DNA of 64,000 nucleotides from Fremontodendron californicum (GCA_030761205.1 JAULJL010000038.1:1984001-2048000); one strand, 5' to 3'; shown: positions 1 through 12,300, counted from the stretch's first letter. Notes: a model not told the origin generated them from the sequence alone. Program-made: numbers and translations.

Positions 1-2760
1 ATGAATATTTATTTGTTGAAATTGCAAATAAGGTATGTATTTGAACATTGTTTTGCTGGAATAATATCTGCCTTTTTAATATATGCCTGTGTAAATTTAC
101 ATGTCTTTGAAGAAAGTTGATCTAAAACATCTCATGACTTGTTGGCGTGAATCTTTTTCTTCCTCCAATCTCATTAAGAGAGTTACTTAGAAAGTTGTTG
201 GCTGTATAAATTGTTTTATACTGTTTCTGTTCTTCCATTGTATGATCCATGTCAGATATTTCTTTTCCTTTATTCTCTTTTTGTAACCATCAATGTATTT
301 TTCTTTAAAAATAAAAGAACCTTATGGATTTGACAAATTTTGAAAGGGGTGTTTTATAAAATTCACAAAAGAAAGTGAAAGAGCTTAGTTTTGAAGCTTC
401 GTTTTATCGGAAGACCTTCCCTTGTTGGCAGTTTTATTATACTGTTGATTTGCTACCAGAAACTCCCTTGAAACGTTTTATATATATGTATGTAAGTAAT
501 GCTGTCAAATGTCCACCCATTTAATGCTATCAACCACAATGTTTTCTTTTCATTGTGCATTTCATAAATTATACGGCTCAGATAGTGTCCCATTCTGCAT
601 TCCTAGATTTGCTATCAATTTTCCTGTTCTATTCCATTTAATTTTGCATTATATCTACCTTTTCTGTTCCTCCCCCCTAACCCTGAAAGACTTGCAGGCT
701 CTTTTTTGGCAGCAACAAAACTATTATGGTGTAGATCTCACACCGTTATATGGGTCCGCGTTCCAGGGATACTTCTCTCAGGTTTGTTTTATACACCATC
801 ACATGCATCTGTAGAGTGAAAATATGGCACTTCTACAGAATCATCACTAAAATGCAAGGTTTATATTGGGATTTTTCTCAATACTTGCATATAAAATTTC
901 TTTGGCAGTTGCCATACTGATCTTCCTTTATGTGTTTATGGTTACTCCATTGATGTTGCATTCTGTTTCAACTAAATTTTAATGGAATGCCTTTTGCTTT
1001 CATAACAGCCTGTGGTGGATGCTTTTGATCCAAGATTATTGGTGTCTCCTCCGATGTGCCATGTAATTGACTTCAATGAAATAAAGGTATCAGTGAGCCA
1101 TTGACGCATGCCACTTATTAACTATTTAGTCTCTTCTAGTAAATTTCATGTCATATTCCTTGAATCAAAGTGCTGTTTTGCATTTGTACTTTTCCACGCT
1201 AATATGATTTTCCAAGACAAGGAACTTATTTTTCCTGCTTTCATCATATTCTGTTACATCAATTTATGATCTATATTTTGATTCTTGGTTGCTTTGTAGA
1301 ACTCTGCTATGTTGCTTCGACTCTTCACTTTTCTTGAAGTACTCATGTCCGACACCCGCGTCCGACACATATCCGGACATGGGTATGAGGATATGACCCT
1401 CCAAGGACCCTCCAAATACATGGAAAAACTTAGAAAAAATTGAACATACCCGTATTTGACACTCACACCCGAATCCGAGCAACATAGGAACTCTGTTGCA
1501 TGGGAAAGCTTTTTTTTAGTTGTTGGCATGTTGCAGACTTGTAGGTTGACTTTAATGTCCATGGGATATTAGGACCATTTTTCTGAGTGATGCAATAGTT
1601 TTTCACTTAATCATAGCTGTTTGATTTAAACTTCCTTTCTCTGAAAATAATCGAAAGTCGATTACTTTTGATGGTTATTAGTAAAATGTGTAGTCAACAT
1701 GCTGTTCATTTTTTTTGCAGGAAGAAGACTTGTATGAAATAGATATTCCATTGAAATTCATAGCATCTGTGGGGACTAGAGTTCATGGGTTGGCCTGTTG
1801 GTTTGATGTCCTGTTTAATGGGAGGTAATATTTTCAAATTTTGCTTTTTCATCAATTTGCAGTTTCATTCAATCTTAACTGCTGTTGAAATGCTTTATCA
1901 ACAGTACTGTGCCAAGATGGCTAACCACCGCCCCTGGTGCTCCTACAACCCACTGGTACCAGATACGATGTGTTCTTACTCAGCCGATTTATGTAATGGC
2001 TGGGCAAGAAATTACCGGCCGACTTCACATGATTGCCCATAATTCTCAAAGTTATACCATATATCTAACATTGTCAGGTCGGTTTCGAGCTTGTTTTTGT
2101 GTTTCTAATTTGCTGTTTTTTTTTCTAATGAGGTGTGTATCAACTCTTATAGCTAAAATGTGGGGGCCCGGGGCAGAACAAGGAGGAATTCTTCAGACCT
2201 CATCATGCAAACTTGATCTCAAGGAACCTTATTACAGAATGTCACAGCCACAACCCTACACAATGGCACAAGACCAGCAACCACATCAGCTACTGCAGGC
2301 TCAGGTATCCACTTACTATCCCATCCTATCTTACTCGGACTCGAGTGTGAGTGTTGGACACGGGTATGTGTCCGACACGGGTATATTTGATTTATTCTAA
2401 ATTTTCCATTTGGAGGGTCTTTGGGGGATCATATCTCCATACCCATGTCCGGATATGCCCATGTCCGGATATGCATCCGACATGAGTGTCGGACACAGGT
2501 ACTTTAAGAAAAATGAAGAGTCGGAGCAACATAGATCCCATCAGCTTGTATCGCATTTATTAGATTCATCCAAGATTAATGGTTTTCCAGCTATTTTCTG
2601 GAATGCATTACATGCATCTCTAACATTGCTATTCGGAAATGAATCAAACGATAATCGTTGGTTTTCGTTTTAACAGGATATACCGATCCACCCCGAGGAT
2701 TTAGAGGAACCTGAGTTGCTGCAGCAGCCATCAGAAAATTCTGGAGCTCAGCCCCAGTAA
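1..2760 (+). CDS. PRMT4: Protein arginine methyltransferase 4 (CARM1-type), 5'-partial
   Basis: Type I arginine methyltransferase that makes asymmetric dimethylarginine on histone H3 and other nuclear proteins. Exons seen: <1-32, 698-781, 1009-1086, 1721-1824, 1905-2077, 2153-2304, 2677-2760; all join in frame and have GT-AG borders. The first fragment reads EYLFVEIANK, followed by ALFWQQQNYYGVDLTPLYG, then a CHVIDFNEI segment and the beta-barrel part (VHGLACWFDVLFNG, TTAPGAPTTHWYQ, ILQTSSCKLDLKEPYYRM). These are typical of the C-terminal half of plant PRMT4; the SAM-binding motifs lie upstream of the window. The C-terminal tail is Gln/Pro-rich and ends at 2760. Introns 3 and 6 each carry a MITE-A copy. 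It is convergent with TOC159. Family assignment is from recognition and is firm. Confidence 0.93.
1307..1487 (-). mobile_element. MITE-A copy 1
   Basis: Sits in PRMT4 intron 3. Terminal inverted repeats begin CTATGTTGCTTCGACTC and end GAATCCGAGCAACATAG. A perfect 8-bp target duplication, GAACTCTG, lies at 1299-1306 and 1488-1495. Strand is given relative to copies that open with GTTACTCGGACTCGGG (+). No coding capacity. Confidence 0.93.
2326..2534 (+). mobile_element. MITE-A copy 2
   Basis: Sits in PRMT4 intron 6 and starts only 21 bases after the exon donor at 2304. Perfect 8-bp target duplication ATCCCATC at 2318-2325 and 2535-2542. Contains two copies of the internal TGTCGGACAC motif. Confidence 0.93.
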
Positions 2761-3627
2761 GTAACTGATGAAAAACATTTGAATTTTAAAGTCACAAGGA
2801 TTTTAACGGGCATGCGTCTGTAACATAAATTTGCTTTTACCCTGGTAAAATGCTAGGGTCTTGGTTACTTTTAACACCTTTTAGTCAGTTGTGCCATTTG
2901 TTTCCTGATCCTTGTAAAGTAAAATCGACATGATTCACTATTTACTGTTTGAGTGGCTGTGTGGGATCTTGTACGATTTTTATCATGATTTAAACAGTTT
3001 AATAATCAAATCCTGTTCGGTGGGTAAATCCAATCTCAGTACAAAATGCCAATAGAAAGAAAGGCAACTGATTTGCATGGTTTAAATGCTGCATGAATAT
3101 CGTCAGAGTAAAGCCTTAAAGTGGGTAATTTTCACATAATCTGGAACGACTGAACTTCGGGATTTTCTTGTTTTATTTGTTTATTTAAGAAAAGGGAAGA
3201 GTTGAATCCTGCTCTTTGAGACGGAGAATCATGTTGAGATTTGCTTGTTTTGTTTTCTCTTCACACATTTGGCCAGATGTTGTAGAGGGGATTATGTTGT
3301 CCCGATTTTTCATTTTTCTTTAAGTATCCGTGTCCAATAGTTGTGTTCGACGTATATCTGAACATGGGTATAGGAATATGATCCTTCAAATACATGAAAA
3401 TTTTAGAAAAAATTGAATATATTCGTATTGGATACATATCCGTATTCAATACTTACATCCGAGTCTGAGTAAGTAGTAATTTATACAATGAATAAGGATA
3501 CTCAAAACCATTGAAAAAGTAGGTTCTGTTTCATTGAAGTTTCAGTTCAGAACAGTTGCTAAAATAAGTTCAAATTGCTAAACTAAACAAAATCTAGCAC
3601 CATTAAGTCTCCCCAATAAAGAAAATG
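2761..3627. other. Intergenic spacer between convergent PRMT4 and TOC159
   Basis: No gene seen. It should hold the 3' UTRs of PRMT4 (+) and TOC159 (-). It contains one degraded MITE-A copy at about 3291-3476. Confidence 0.7.
3291..3476 (-). mobile_element. MITE-A copy 3 (degraded)
   Basis: Recognisable by ATTATGTTGTCCCGATTTTTC at the left, the central gggtataggaatatgatcc core and a decayed right end (gagtctgagtaag). Target duplication is no longer recognisable, so this is an older insertion. Confidence 0.8.
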
Positions 3628-6600
3628 CTAGTATGCAGAACTTTTAAAATTAGAGCCAGGACCAGGATAGACCATCCGAAAGATGGAGGCTGCAATTGGA
3701 AGAAAAGAAGCAAGTGCTATATGTAATTGCTCTGAGCTGCTTACTTTGAGAGTGATTTGTCCACTCTGCTTGTTGTTCAATCCCACACGAACCGCCATTG
3801 AAGAACTAGGTCCAATACAGAACTGAGACTGTAGGTTGGCCATTAAGCCCAAGTCTCGCTTCCACTTCACCAAAGACAGTCCAAATGTGGTCTGGTTTTG
3901 CTCAACAGGAAAATCCTTATCCTTTAGTCGGATTTCGATGTTAGCTCCATATGCTATATCATCACCTTGAGATCTCATAGCCCCAACACTTCCAGCCAAA
4001 ACCAAGCGCTTTCCTACTGCAATCTGATCCTCAATCTTAAGTCCAGTAGCCACATTTTCACCTAGGAAATTAACTGATAAACCAGCGTTTGTTTGGTTTA
4101 TTTTGAAATTTCTGAATTTTGTTTCCCCCCTGTAGATGTAAGCAAGCTGTTTTCCAACAGTTTGGATGTCGAATCCTGCCATTGTAGATCCATTCTCTCC
4201 ATGTTTTACACAAACTGAGGAATCCAAATTGATATTGAATTCTCTTTTATCCTTCGTGATTTGAACAGCAAATGCCCCAGGAAAATAACCAGCTATAGCA
4301 AGACTTCTTTCAAGGCTAACACCATCATAACCAATATCATGATCCCAAACCTGTAAGTCCAAAACTGGCCTCATGAGAAGCTGAGATGCCGAATCCGAAA
4401 ACCGGTACCGGTAAGTTGAGTTGTCTCCATCAAAGGAAGGAGGGAGGACCATGTCAGGCAAAGGGATTGGTATAGTAGCTGGATCACCTTCTTCAGTGTT
4501 ATTATTATCGCCATCTTTCCTTTTCTTCTTAATTTCCTTCAATTTTTTCACCTCCTCTCTCCATTGTTTCTTTTGAAGTAGCTTCATACGATAATCATAC
4601 TCCTCATAGTAAGCTTTTCTCTGCTCCTTGCTAAGTTTATCAATCTGAGATCTCCTTAAAGGCTTGAATGGTGGAAGCTGGTCATATTCATCATAATCTT
4701 CTTTATCAGAATTTGTTGAGTCTCCCAACTCAATATCCGAGTCAACATCCTCATTGTTAGGTAGTTTTGGATGAGGGCGGGATTGCAACAGTGAAGACAG
4801 CAAGTAAGGTAGCGGTGGGGAACGAAATCGGAAGCCGAAAAGCTTCTGGTGGTGATCAAAAGGATCTTGAGTTTTTGACAAAGAACTTGCTTCAGATAAG
4901 ATCTTCACTGAATAGCAAAAAAGTAGCAACTGTGATCTCCAACTTTGCCCATTGGGAAGCAAGCTTTCTCCATTTCTGTCTCTCTGACATGATGGATGGT
5001 TCTCAACAAGAGCCACAGGATGCATCATACTCGGATTCATTAGACGCGGATCGCCAACTGCTTGGCTGATAGCTCGATGAACCACATGGGATCTTTGAGC
5101 AACAAAGACCTCAAAACTTAAGGGTTCCCCAAATGATCCGTCTGGGGAAGCAGATGCAGCATGAGTAAGAGTTACAATGGCATTTTGCCATATCGATGAA
5201 CCGAGAGAATCAGTGAGAGACTTTAGTAATAGAAAATCAGTAAGATCTTTGTCATGTGTGTCTAAACGATCAACATAGAGAACAACATCTGGTGGGAACT
5301 TCCTTACAAACCTCTTTATAGATGCTAATAGTTTGCGATTAGTAGCTTCTTCTGTCACAGGAGATCTAAAACCAGGTGTATCAAAGATTCTGATCTTAAC
5401 TCCATCAACTGTTCCAACAATCTCCTTCACAGCTGTTGTGGCTGGTTCAAAAGCATCAATTCTGGATTTTTCCTCACACAAAATGGAATTAATGCTTGCA
5501 CTCTTTCCCACTCCAGTTTTTCCAAGAACCATAATATTTAAAGAAAAGTCTAAGTCATCTTTACCTTCTGCTTCAAGCTGCATAGCTTCTACCTTGGTAG
5601 ATTCAAGGGTGAATTCTTGATTGAAAAGACTACCTGAAGTTAGGGCCAGTTTGTATAGCACCTGTGCCACCATTGGATCAGTGTGAGACTGACCTAATCT
5701 CTGTACAAGTCTCAAGAATTTCACTCTTATTAGTTGTAACTTTTCAAACCTCTTCTTATCTTCATCACTTATATTGTCCTTGTAGGCAATGTCAACCGTA
5801 TTTGTAGGTGGAGCAACTTTTGAAGAATGGAATGAGGAACCTGAATGAGCAGGGCGCTCGAGAGGGTATTCTCTAGAACCACCCGAAGAAGTGATTGCAA
5901 GGCCAGCATCATCTGATTCAGCACCTGCTGCTGCTTTCAGAAGAGCAGCCAATGCAGCAGAATCGAGTAGTTCCTTTGCTTCATATTCCCTCTCTGCTTC
6001 CACTTCGTCATCTGAATCCATGACAATCTGCTGACTTACCGTCTCTAATTGATACTCCGAATCGACCTTCAAAAGAGAAGTGGAGGTTAATCCATGCTCT
6101 ACCTCATTCAATACTTGTTCGGTTGTTTTTTCAGAGCTTCCAAAAATCAGTTGCACAACGTCTTCATCATCAGAAAGGAAAACTTTTTCTGCCACATGCT
6201 TAGCTATATCCTCTACTCTTGGTTCAACTTTCTGGTCTACAATCGATATTGGAGCTGAAACTTTAAAGGATTCGATAATATCACTCATCAATTCTTCCAT
6301 ATCAGACACAACAATCTTGTCAAAGGGTTCCACTTCCACCACAGGTTGAGGAGCATGATTAGGATCATTGATCATATCAGAACTGTTTTCCTCTATCTCA
6401 TGACCATTTCCATGCTTTGACTCGAGCTCGAGCTCGAGCCTCTCCTCACCCAGATTTTCTATTGCTATGCTTTTATCAGCAGAATGCTTAACATCCTCAT
6501 CCAATTTGGAAATTTCAATCAAGACATCATCTTTTTGGCTCCCTTCCAAACTAGGGCCCTTATCTTTAGCTACAAAATCTTCCAAACCACCATTCTCAAC

Positions 6601-7308
6601 CTCTGCCTTAAGAACAGCAGAACTTCTCAACTCCAATGACTCTTCTTCTTCTTCTTCTTCTTCTTCTTCTTCTTCTTCTTCTTCTTCTTCTTCTTCTTCA
6701 CTTTCAACCCCCAAAGCCACCTTTATTCTAAGTGTACTTTCAACACTACCAGGAACCTTAACCACACCAGAAAACCCTCCATCTTCTACTTCAGTCACCA
6801 TTTCCTCATCAGTCAACATTTCATCAAACTCTTCATCATCCATTGACAATTGGGCAATAGGAACAACCTGGTTTAAATTAGAATTATCCACCAAACCAAT
6901 GTCAACATCACTCTCTTCCTCATCTACCATTGAATTATTCTCATCTTTGTTAGCCACATTAATTTTGTAACTTTCACTAATACCACCATTATTCTCTTCT
7001 TCCAAGGAAATTTCCTCATCTGGGTCTCCCACCACCACTAAAGGCCTCTCCCTCTCACAAGCAGTCTCAAACTTCTCATTACCACTCAAAAACTCCTCAC
7101 CTTCAGACTCCAACTCACTGTTGTTCTCAAAACTATTTAAACTACTCCCACCAAAAGTGCTTGCAGTTTCATGACCGTTATATTCATATTCAGAATCAGA
7201 ATCAACAGTTAAAGGAGCTCGGATAAGTAAAGAACCTGTTGCTTTTGATGATGAAGATGGGGTCTCTTTTGTTGTGGAAAAAGAGACATGGGGTGACATT
7301 GAGTCCAT
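3628..7308 (-). CDS. TOC159: TOC159 chloroplast preprotein import receptor GTPase
   Basis: Outer-envelope receptor of the TOC complex; it binds transit peptides of photosynthetic preproteins and uses GTP in their import. Single-exon ORF of 1226 aa. An upstream in-frame Met at 7494 would add 62 residues with a Lys run; I chose 7308 (MDSMSPHVSFS) because the family A-domain starts this way. Residues 1 to about 560 are an acidic low-complexity A domain that includes a poly-Glu run of more than 20. The AIG1-type GTPase has a P-loop GKTGVGKS at 596-603, then DTPG and TLTHAAS motifs. LFGFRFRSPPLPYLLS and the long C-terminal M domain that anchors the protein follow. The sequence after the G domain fits TOC159 better than TOC132/120. 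Reading frame is intact. Confidence 0.95.
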   Translation of the reverse strand: MDSMSPHVSFSTTKETPSSSSKATGSLLIRAPLTVDSDSEYEYNGHETASTFGGSSLNSFENNSELESEGEEFLSGNEKFETACERERPLVVVGDPDEEISLEEENNGGISESYKINVANKDENNSMVDEEESDVDIGLVDNSNLNQVVPIAQLSMDDEEFDEMLTDEEMVTEVEDGGFSGVVKVPGSVESTLRIKVALGVESEEEEEEEEEEEEEEEEEEEESLELRSSAVLKAEVENGGLEDFVAKDKGPSLEGSQKDDVLIEISKLDEDVKHSADKSIAIENLGEERLELELESKHGNGHEIEENSSDMINDPNHAPQPVVEVEPFDKIVVSDMEELMSDIIESFKVSAPISIVDQKVEPRVEDIAKHVAEKVFLSDDEDVVQLIFGSSEKTTEQVLNEVEHGLTSTSLLKVDSEYQLETVSQQIVMDSDDEVEAEREYEAKELLDSAALAALLKAAAGAESDDAGLAITSSGGSREYPLERPAHSGSSFHSSKVAPPTNTVDIAYKDNISDEDKKRFEKLQLIRVKFLRLVQRLGQSHTDPMVAQVLYKLALTSGSLFNQEFTLESTKVEAMQLEAEGKDDLDFSLNIMVLGKTGVGKSASINSILCEEKSRIDAFEPATTAVKEIVGTVDGVKIRIFDTPGFRSPVTEEATNRKLLASIKRFVRKFPPDVVLYVDRLDTHDKDLTDFLLLKSLTDSLGSSIWQNAIVTLTHAASASPDGSFGEPLSFEVFVAQRSHVVHRAISQAVGDPRLMNPSMMHPVALVENHPSCQRDRNGESLLPNGQSWRSQLLLFCYSVKILSEASSLSKTQDPFDHHQKLFGFRFRSPPLPYLLSSLLQSRPHPKLPNNEDVDSDIELGDSTNSDKEDYDEYDQLPPFKPLRRSQIDKLSKEQRKAYYEEYDYRMKLLQKKQWREEVKKLKEIKKKRKDGDNNNTEEGDPATIPIPLPDMVLPPSFDGDNSTYRYRFSDSASQLLMRPVLDLQVWDHDIGYDGVSLERSLAIAGYFPGAFAVQITKDKREFNINLDSSVCVKHGENGSTMAGFDIQTVGKQLAYIYRGETKFRNFKINQTNAGLSVNFLGENVATGLKIEDQIAVGKRLVLAGSVGAMRSQGDDIAYGANIEIRLKDKDFPVEQNQTTFGLSLVKWKRDLGLMANLQSQFCIGPSSSMAVRVGLNNKQSGQITLKVSSSEQLHIALASFLPIAASIFRMVYPGPGSNFKSSAY
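6639..6699. repeat. Coding (TTC)n microsatellite
   Basis: About 20 tandem TTC triplets on the + strand, read as poly-Glu on the - strand in the TOC159 acidic domain. Length is divisible by three so the frame is kept. A nearby alternating gagctc run (6421-6438) encodes Leu-Glu repeats. Confidence 0.9.
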
Positions 7309-7839
7309 GGACTTGAGCTCTTGTTTTTGAGAAAAAACAATGGATGTCAAAGAAGATAAGGAGTAGAAACAAAATGGGGAGCCTCTTATTTGTTTTTTTT
7401 TTTTCTTCTTCTTAAGTTTGTGTTTAAGTTGGAGAGTGTTGGGTTTTAGGTTTGGTTTTTGGCGTGTCAAGAGTGAGACAAGACAACCACTCATGTCGGA
7501 TAGTGTGCCAAATCAAGAGCCATAAGATTAAAAAGTGACTGGGGAACTAACTACCATGGAAACTGACAAACTGTTTTGTACTTTGTCTCATCTTACTATT
7601 ATCTGTTAATAATATTGTCCCACGTTACCAGCCTCTTGGCCAAAAAACAAATACTAAAATGTGTGGCAAATTATAGTTCTAAGTATATCCCAATGTTTGG
7701 CAACAATTTCATGTTGCTTCCAGATTGTTGTTGTTTCACAACAATCTAATTTCCCATCATTTGAGGGATGACAAATTTTCTTTCTTTTTTTTTAATGAGG
7801 CTGAGAAAAATTTTAAGAAAAACTCTTTAAAATAAATTT

Positions 7840-8090
7840 TTCGTAGGTTCTATTATATATATAATTTGTGTTATATTTATATGTAAAAAAAAATTACATG
7901 TAAAAAAAAATTACATATGTAAAAATTACATAAATACATGATGCATTTATCATGTTTATATATAATTTGTCATGTTTATATGTAAAAACAATTACATATA
8001 AACATGATAACTTTATGTAATTTATCATATTTATATGTAATTTTGTCATATTTATATATAATTTTATCATGTTTATATATAATGAAATTT
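7840..8090. repeat. AT-rich foldback minisatellite
   Basis: A unit close to tcatgtttatatataattt recurs about six times between 7945 and 8085. Inverted versions (attacatataaacatga) and spaced ATTACAT/ATGTAAT blocks occur just upstream, so single strands could fold back. Confidence 0.75.
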
Positions 8091-8257
8091 ATTTTAAGCT
8101 CACTTTAACGAGCTTACCCTAAAACTCTAATGTGTGTGGGAGTTGTGAATTCCTCTGAACTTGCATGGACAAGATTTTTCACATCTTTGATGAAAGCAGA
8201 CCAGCAAAGGTTTACAAAATTTAAGCTGTACTGTACCTAATCTACAATACTTCAATA

Positions 8258-8425
8258 AAGTTTTTTTTTTTTTTTTTTACATTTTTAGTAGTAACACAAG
8301 TTTAATTTTTTTTTATATACAAAAAAAATCACAATTTAAGATAAAAAAATTATAAATATTGAGATTCAAATTTTAAATATATTTGATGTTATTTTTTAAA
8401 AGTGTCTGCATTGGACTAAATCTCG
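8258..8425 (-). repeat. Degraded tRNA-like SINE, family S
   Basis: A T-run of about 20 (poly-A of a minus-strand insertion) is followed by a body that aligns by eye with the copy at 54817 (ttgagattc...ttaaaagtg). The promoter boxes are decayed. Confidence 0.45.
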
Positions 8426-8714
8426 GGTTCACAAGTTTAATTACTTACCTAATGCATAAAGTTGAATTTGAACATACTTATATATTCAAAACTAGATGGT
8501 AAAAAAAAATCACATTTATTCAACATTAATTATGTTTTGGGCAGAAATATTTAGTTTGGGAGTTGGTTGTTCATGATTCTAAGCTTGGTAATGATTTTAT
8601 TACAAAAAAATAAAGAATTTTAATATACATTTAAACAGGTTTGTCTAATCTAAGACAAGACAAAAGTGCTCATTAAAACAGAATATATAAACAAGCAGGT
8701 TCAAGTAATGAGAA

Positions 8715-8945
8715 TCACGAGGTAGGTCGGATACTAATACGATATGAAAAAAATTAAAATACGATATAAATATGATATGTCACGAAAAAATAATACAAAC
8801 ACGATAAGAATATACTGAATATCTCAAAATCTATATAATACGAATTATTAACGTATCAAAATTTATATAAATATAAAAGATTTTAAACACAATTATGATG
8901 CAATAAAATATACAAATACAATACGAATACACAAATTGACAAATA
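8715..8945 (+). repeat. Dispersed AT-rich repeat, copy 1 of 2
   Basis: Contains aaaatacgatataaatatgat, caaacacgat and ctatataatacgaattatta in the same order as the reverse complement of about 47388-47580. The two are inverted, diverged copies of one unidentified dispersed repeat; no ORF is seen. Confidence 0.65.
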
Positions 8946-9014
8946 TTTTAATACTATTACTAATTGGACTCCATCAAATTGTTATCAATCTAACCAGAAA
9001 AAGGAGAAACGAAA

Positions 9015-9215
9015 GAAAAGCTTTTGGGCCAAAATCTGACCCATAAAAACTTTTTGGGTCTATTTTTTAAGCAATTGAATTGGACCAACTGACTATGAAA
9101 CCGAAAAAATACAGCTTTAGGCCAGTTTTTTGAGCACCTGGTTTGGGCCAACTAACCTGAAAACCAAAAAACAAAGCTTTGTTTTGGGCTTCAATGGAGG
9201 CCTGAAACAGTAAAA
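9015..9215 (+). promoter_or_regulatory. Upstream region with repeated TGGGCC/site II-like motifs
   Basis: Three TGGGC-type motifs (ttttgggcca near 9023, tttgggccaa near 9152, ttttgggctt near 9182) lie 100-290 bases before the ATG at 9312. They sit in an imperfect duplication of about 75 bases (ccaact...gaaaacc...aaagcttt). Site II TGGGCC motifs are known in promoters of plant genes for organelle and growth proteins; function here is inferred. Confidence 0.4.
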
Positions 9216-9311
9216 CTCTAAAAGTAGAAAAAAAAAAAAAAACAACAACAACATTTCTCAACTGTCTCTGTCTGTCTGCACTCGCCTCTTTCGAGCTCCA
9301 CCGTCAAATCC

Positions 9312-12300
9312 ATGGCGGGGGCGGTCTCCCTTGTCTCCCCCACTTTCTCCTCCGTTCCGAAACTTTCACTAAAGCCACTTCTATTTGCCCGTCTTTCCTC
9401 TCTAGTTCCCTCAAAGGCCACCAAGCGTAAAAACTATTTGCGCCCCAAAATCCTCAAAACCCTCACTAAACCTTTCCCTTCTTCCACTCCTACCAATCCC
9501 ATAACCCCCGTAGAATCCCCACCTGAAACTAAACCCCTTGACGTCGTCGTATTCGAGTCTCCCTCTGATGAAATGCCAAACCAAGTCTTAGAAGAAGTCA
9601 ATAAAGTTGAAGAATTTCGGGTTTCTGAGACATCGGGTGTTACTGGAGAACACAGTGGCAGTTTCGGTAAAGTTTCCGCTTATTCCGTCTTAAAATTTGG
9701 GTTTTATTTTGTTGGGATTTTTGTGTTTCAGACTTTAATTGCTGTTTGGGTGATGGGAAAAGGAAATTCTCAGGATAAAGATAGGAACTTGAACGGTTTT
9801 CAGAGGAATAATAAAAGTAAAAATGGTAAATTTTTAAAAAATGGAAAAGTTGTATCAAGTTCAAGAAATGTGTTTTATTGGGATGATTCTGAATTGGAAG
9901 AAAAAGTTGAAGAAATTAGAGCTATGGCTAGGGTAGCACGAAAAACCGAGGAAAAACAACTGAAAAATGGTGATGAGGAAGGTGATATGATTGATGAAAG
10001 TTTGAATTCTAAGGCAAGAATTGGGATTGAAAAGGAGATTGGTTTTAGATTGAATAAGTTGGAGAAGAAATTGAACAATAAGAGAGAGAACTTTCCGGGG
10101 TCGTATATGAGTTTTTTGGATAAGTTAAAGGATGGTGAGGATGCAAAAGAGATGAATAAAACATTGTTCGTAAAGAAGAAGTTTAAATTCAGAGCACCTG
10201 AAAAGAATTCAAGAAGTGGCGCGAAAGGTTTTCCCGGTTTAAAGGATGGTAGCACATCGAACAATAAGAATGGTATAGCTACTAGTGGTTCCGGGACTAA
10301 GGAATCGGACGATGGAAAGAGAGTAGTGAGTCAAAACTCGGATTCCTTGCCAAGTAATAGAGAGAAGATTGAGAAGATAGAGGAGGAGGAATTAGGAGCT
10401 TTGCACGATAATACGAGGTTTGGTATTGTTTCTGAAAATCTTCACAATTCTTGTCTTATTGGTAACCTTGTTCATGTAGTAGTTGACTGTTCAAGTTCAA
10501 AAGTTAGTCCTGATTTTTCAAATTTGCTGACTGTTCCTGAATAAAGTTTTGTAGTTATCTAGATTTCAGAATTAGTCATATTTGAAATGTGAAATCAAGT
10601 TTCTACTGCTGTTAAAATCTTCATACATTGGATTCATGATAGCAATTGATTTGGTAGAAATTTCAAACTGAAAAAATAGGGCCATAAGAATGATGCTGCT
10701 GTGCAAATTTCATTTCAAGCTGTTTATATATAATTTTATATAAATGTGTAACTTTTGCAATCAGTTAAGTTTGAGCATATGGTTTTATTGAGTTCCTGTT
10801 CAATCCTTGGTTATTTGTTAAATTTCTAGTACTGGTTCAGAGAGCAGTGAAGAAATGTTGTCTACTGAAATTATGAAATCAATAAAGTCGAGAGATTTGG
10901 ATACCCAGAATTCGCAGATCTTTACAAAAGAGAACCAGGAAGCTAGAACCAAATCCGATAAGCATGCTTTCTTGCATACTTCAAAAAGCAGAGATGTTTG
11001 CAACAAGCCATCAGCCAACAAAGTCAAGGATAACCAATCAGGCATCAAAACTGATCCATGGTGGCTGAATCTTCCTTATGTTATAGTAAGTAAATGCAAC
11101 TTCTGCACTTCTATTAACAATTTTTCTTTTTTCTTTTTTTGGCCATAACGATTATTCTATCTCAATAGCATGAAAGTAGACATAGTTTCATCTTAGAGGA
11201 GATATTCGAAGATAAATAAAGTTGAGACAAATCTTTTAAACAAATGACAATTATAAAACCTCATAGCAAGCATGTTTTTCCTGGACTACCAGTTTTGAAT
11301 ACCTTAAAGTGTGCTAACATTTTCATTGTTTGAAATTTTCTTCTCAAGGATTGTGAAATTTCAGGTTTTACTGCATATTTTATCAGATTTAACTCTTCTA
11401 CAGTACTCTAGTTATTTTTCTTGGCAAACAGCTTCATAATTCATTCCTTAAAGCAATTAGATGCAGGGACTATTATCATTTGATTATTTCTCTTTTTCAA
11501 TTAGTTACATATTTCATACTGCTTGGTTTTCCATGTCATTCACCATTATAATGCCTGATGTATTGGAATCGATGTACCTTTCTTTATAGCTTCTATTCTC
11601 TGTCTAAAATAAGCAATTTCTGGGTGCAACTTGCAACTGTTTCCAGGCTATTCTCATGCGAAGAGGTGTTGATCGTGAAGGACCAGGAGGGCTTTTTACG
11701 TTACGAATCTCCTCTGAGGGCCAGGAACAGAGTGAAACTTCTTGCACTGTTGCATTTGAGGACCACAGTGATGCCAATAACTTCTGTTATCTTCTTGAAT
11801 GTTTTTTTGAAGATCTAGGTGATTTCAATGCTGAAGTTGTTCCTATGTCAGTAAAAGTAAGAACTATAATTTCATTTCAGAAAGTCCTAGCTTGTGTACT
11901 TCATAAACATCCATGTTTTTATTTGTCTGAAGTCTGAACCAAGCATAAAAGAGACATAGAGGCTATCACTTGTTATCATGCCACAAAAAGGGTCCATGTG
12001 ACTCGGACTCGGGTGTAAATGTCGGACACGGTTATGTGTTCGACCAGTTTTTTCATGTATTTGGAGGGTCCTTGGGGGATCATATCCCCATACCCATATC
12101 CGAATATGCGTCGGATACGAGTACTTCAAGAAAAATGAAGAGTCGGAGCAACATAGAATGGGTTATTACTTACTGATTTATTGATGCATCTCAATTTGCT
12201 TTAATTGCTCGCTACATCCTACAATTTTTTTTTTTTTTTGGCTGGCATGGAGGATAAGAACTGTTTAATGCATACATTTTCCTTAATTTGTACCAGAGAC

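Larger units (their letters stand above)
7495..9311. other. Intergenic: promoter region plus AT-rich repeats
   Basis: No gene seen. Holds the TOC159 upstream region (7500-7800), an AT-rich minisatellite (7840-8090), a decayed SINE (about 8258-8425), a repeat shared with about 47388-47580, and the upstream region of the gene at 9312. Confidence 0.7.

Noticed and set aside
1310..1560. ORFs reading through MITE-A copies (many 60-100 aa frames such as this one)
   Set aside because: The same peptide words recur at every MITE copy on both strands; they come from the transposon and have no start or splice context.
6467..6970. Serine-rich + strand ORF opposite TOC159
   Set aside because: It is the antisense of the poly-Glu (GAA)n tract and acidic domain; no independent coding signal.
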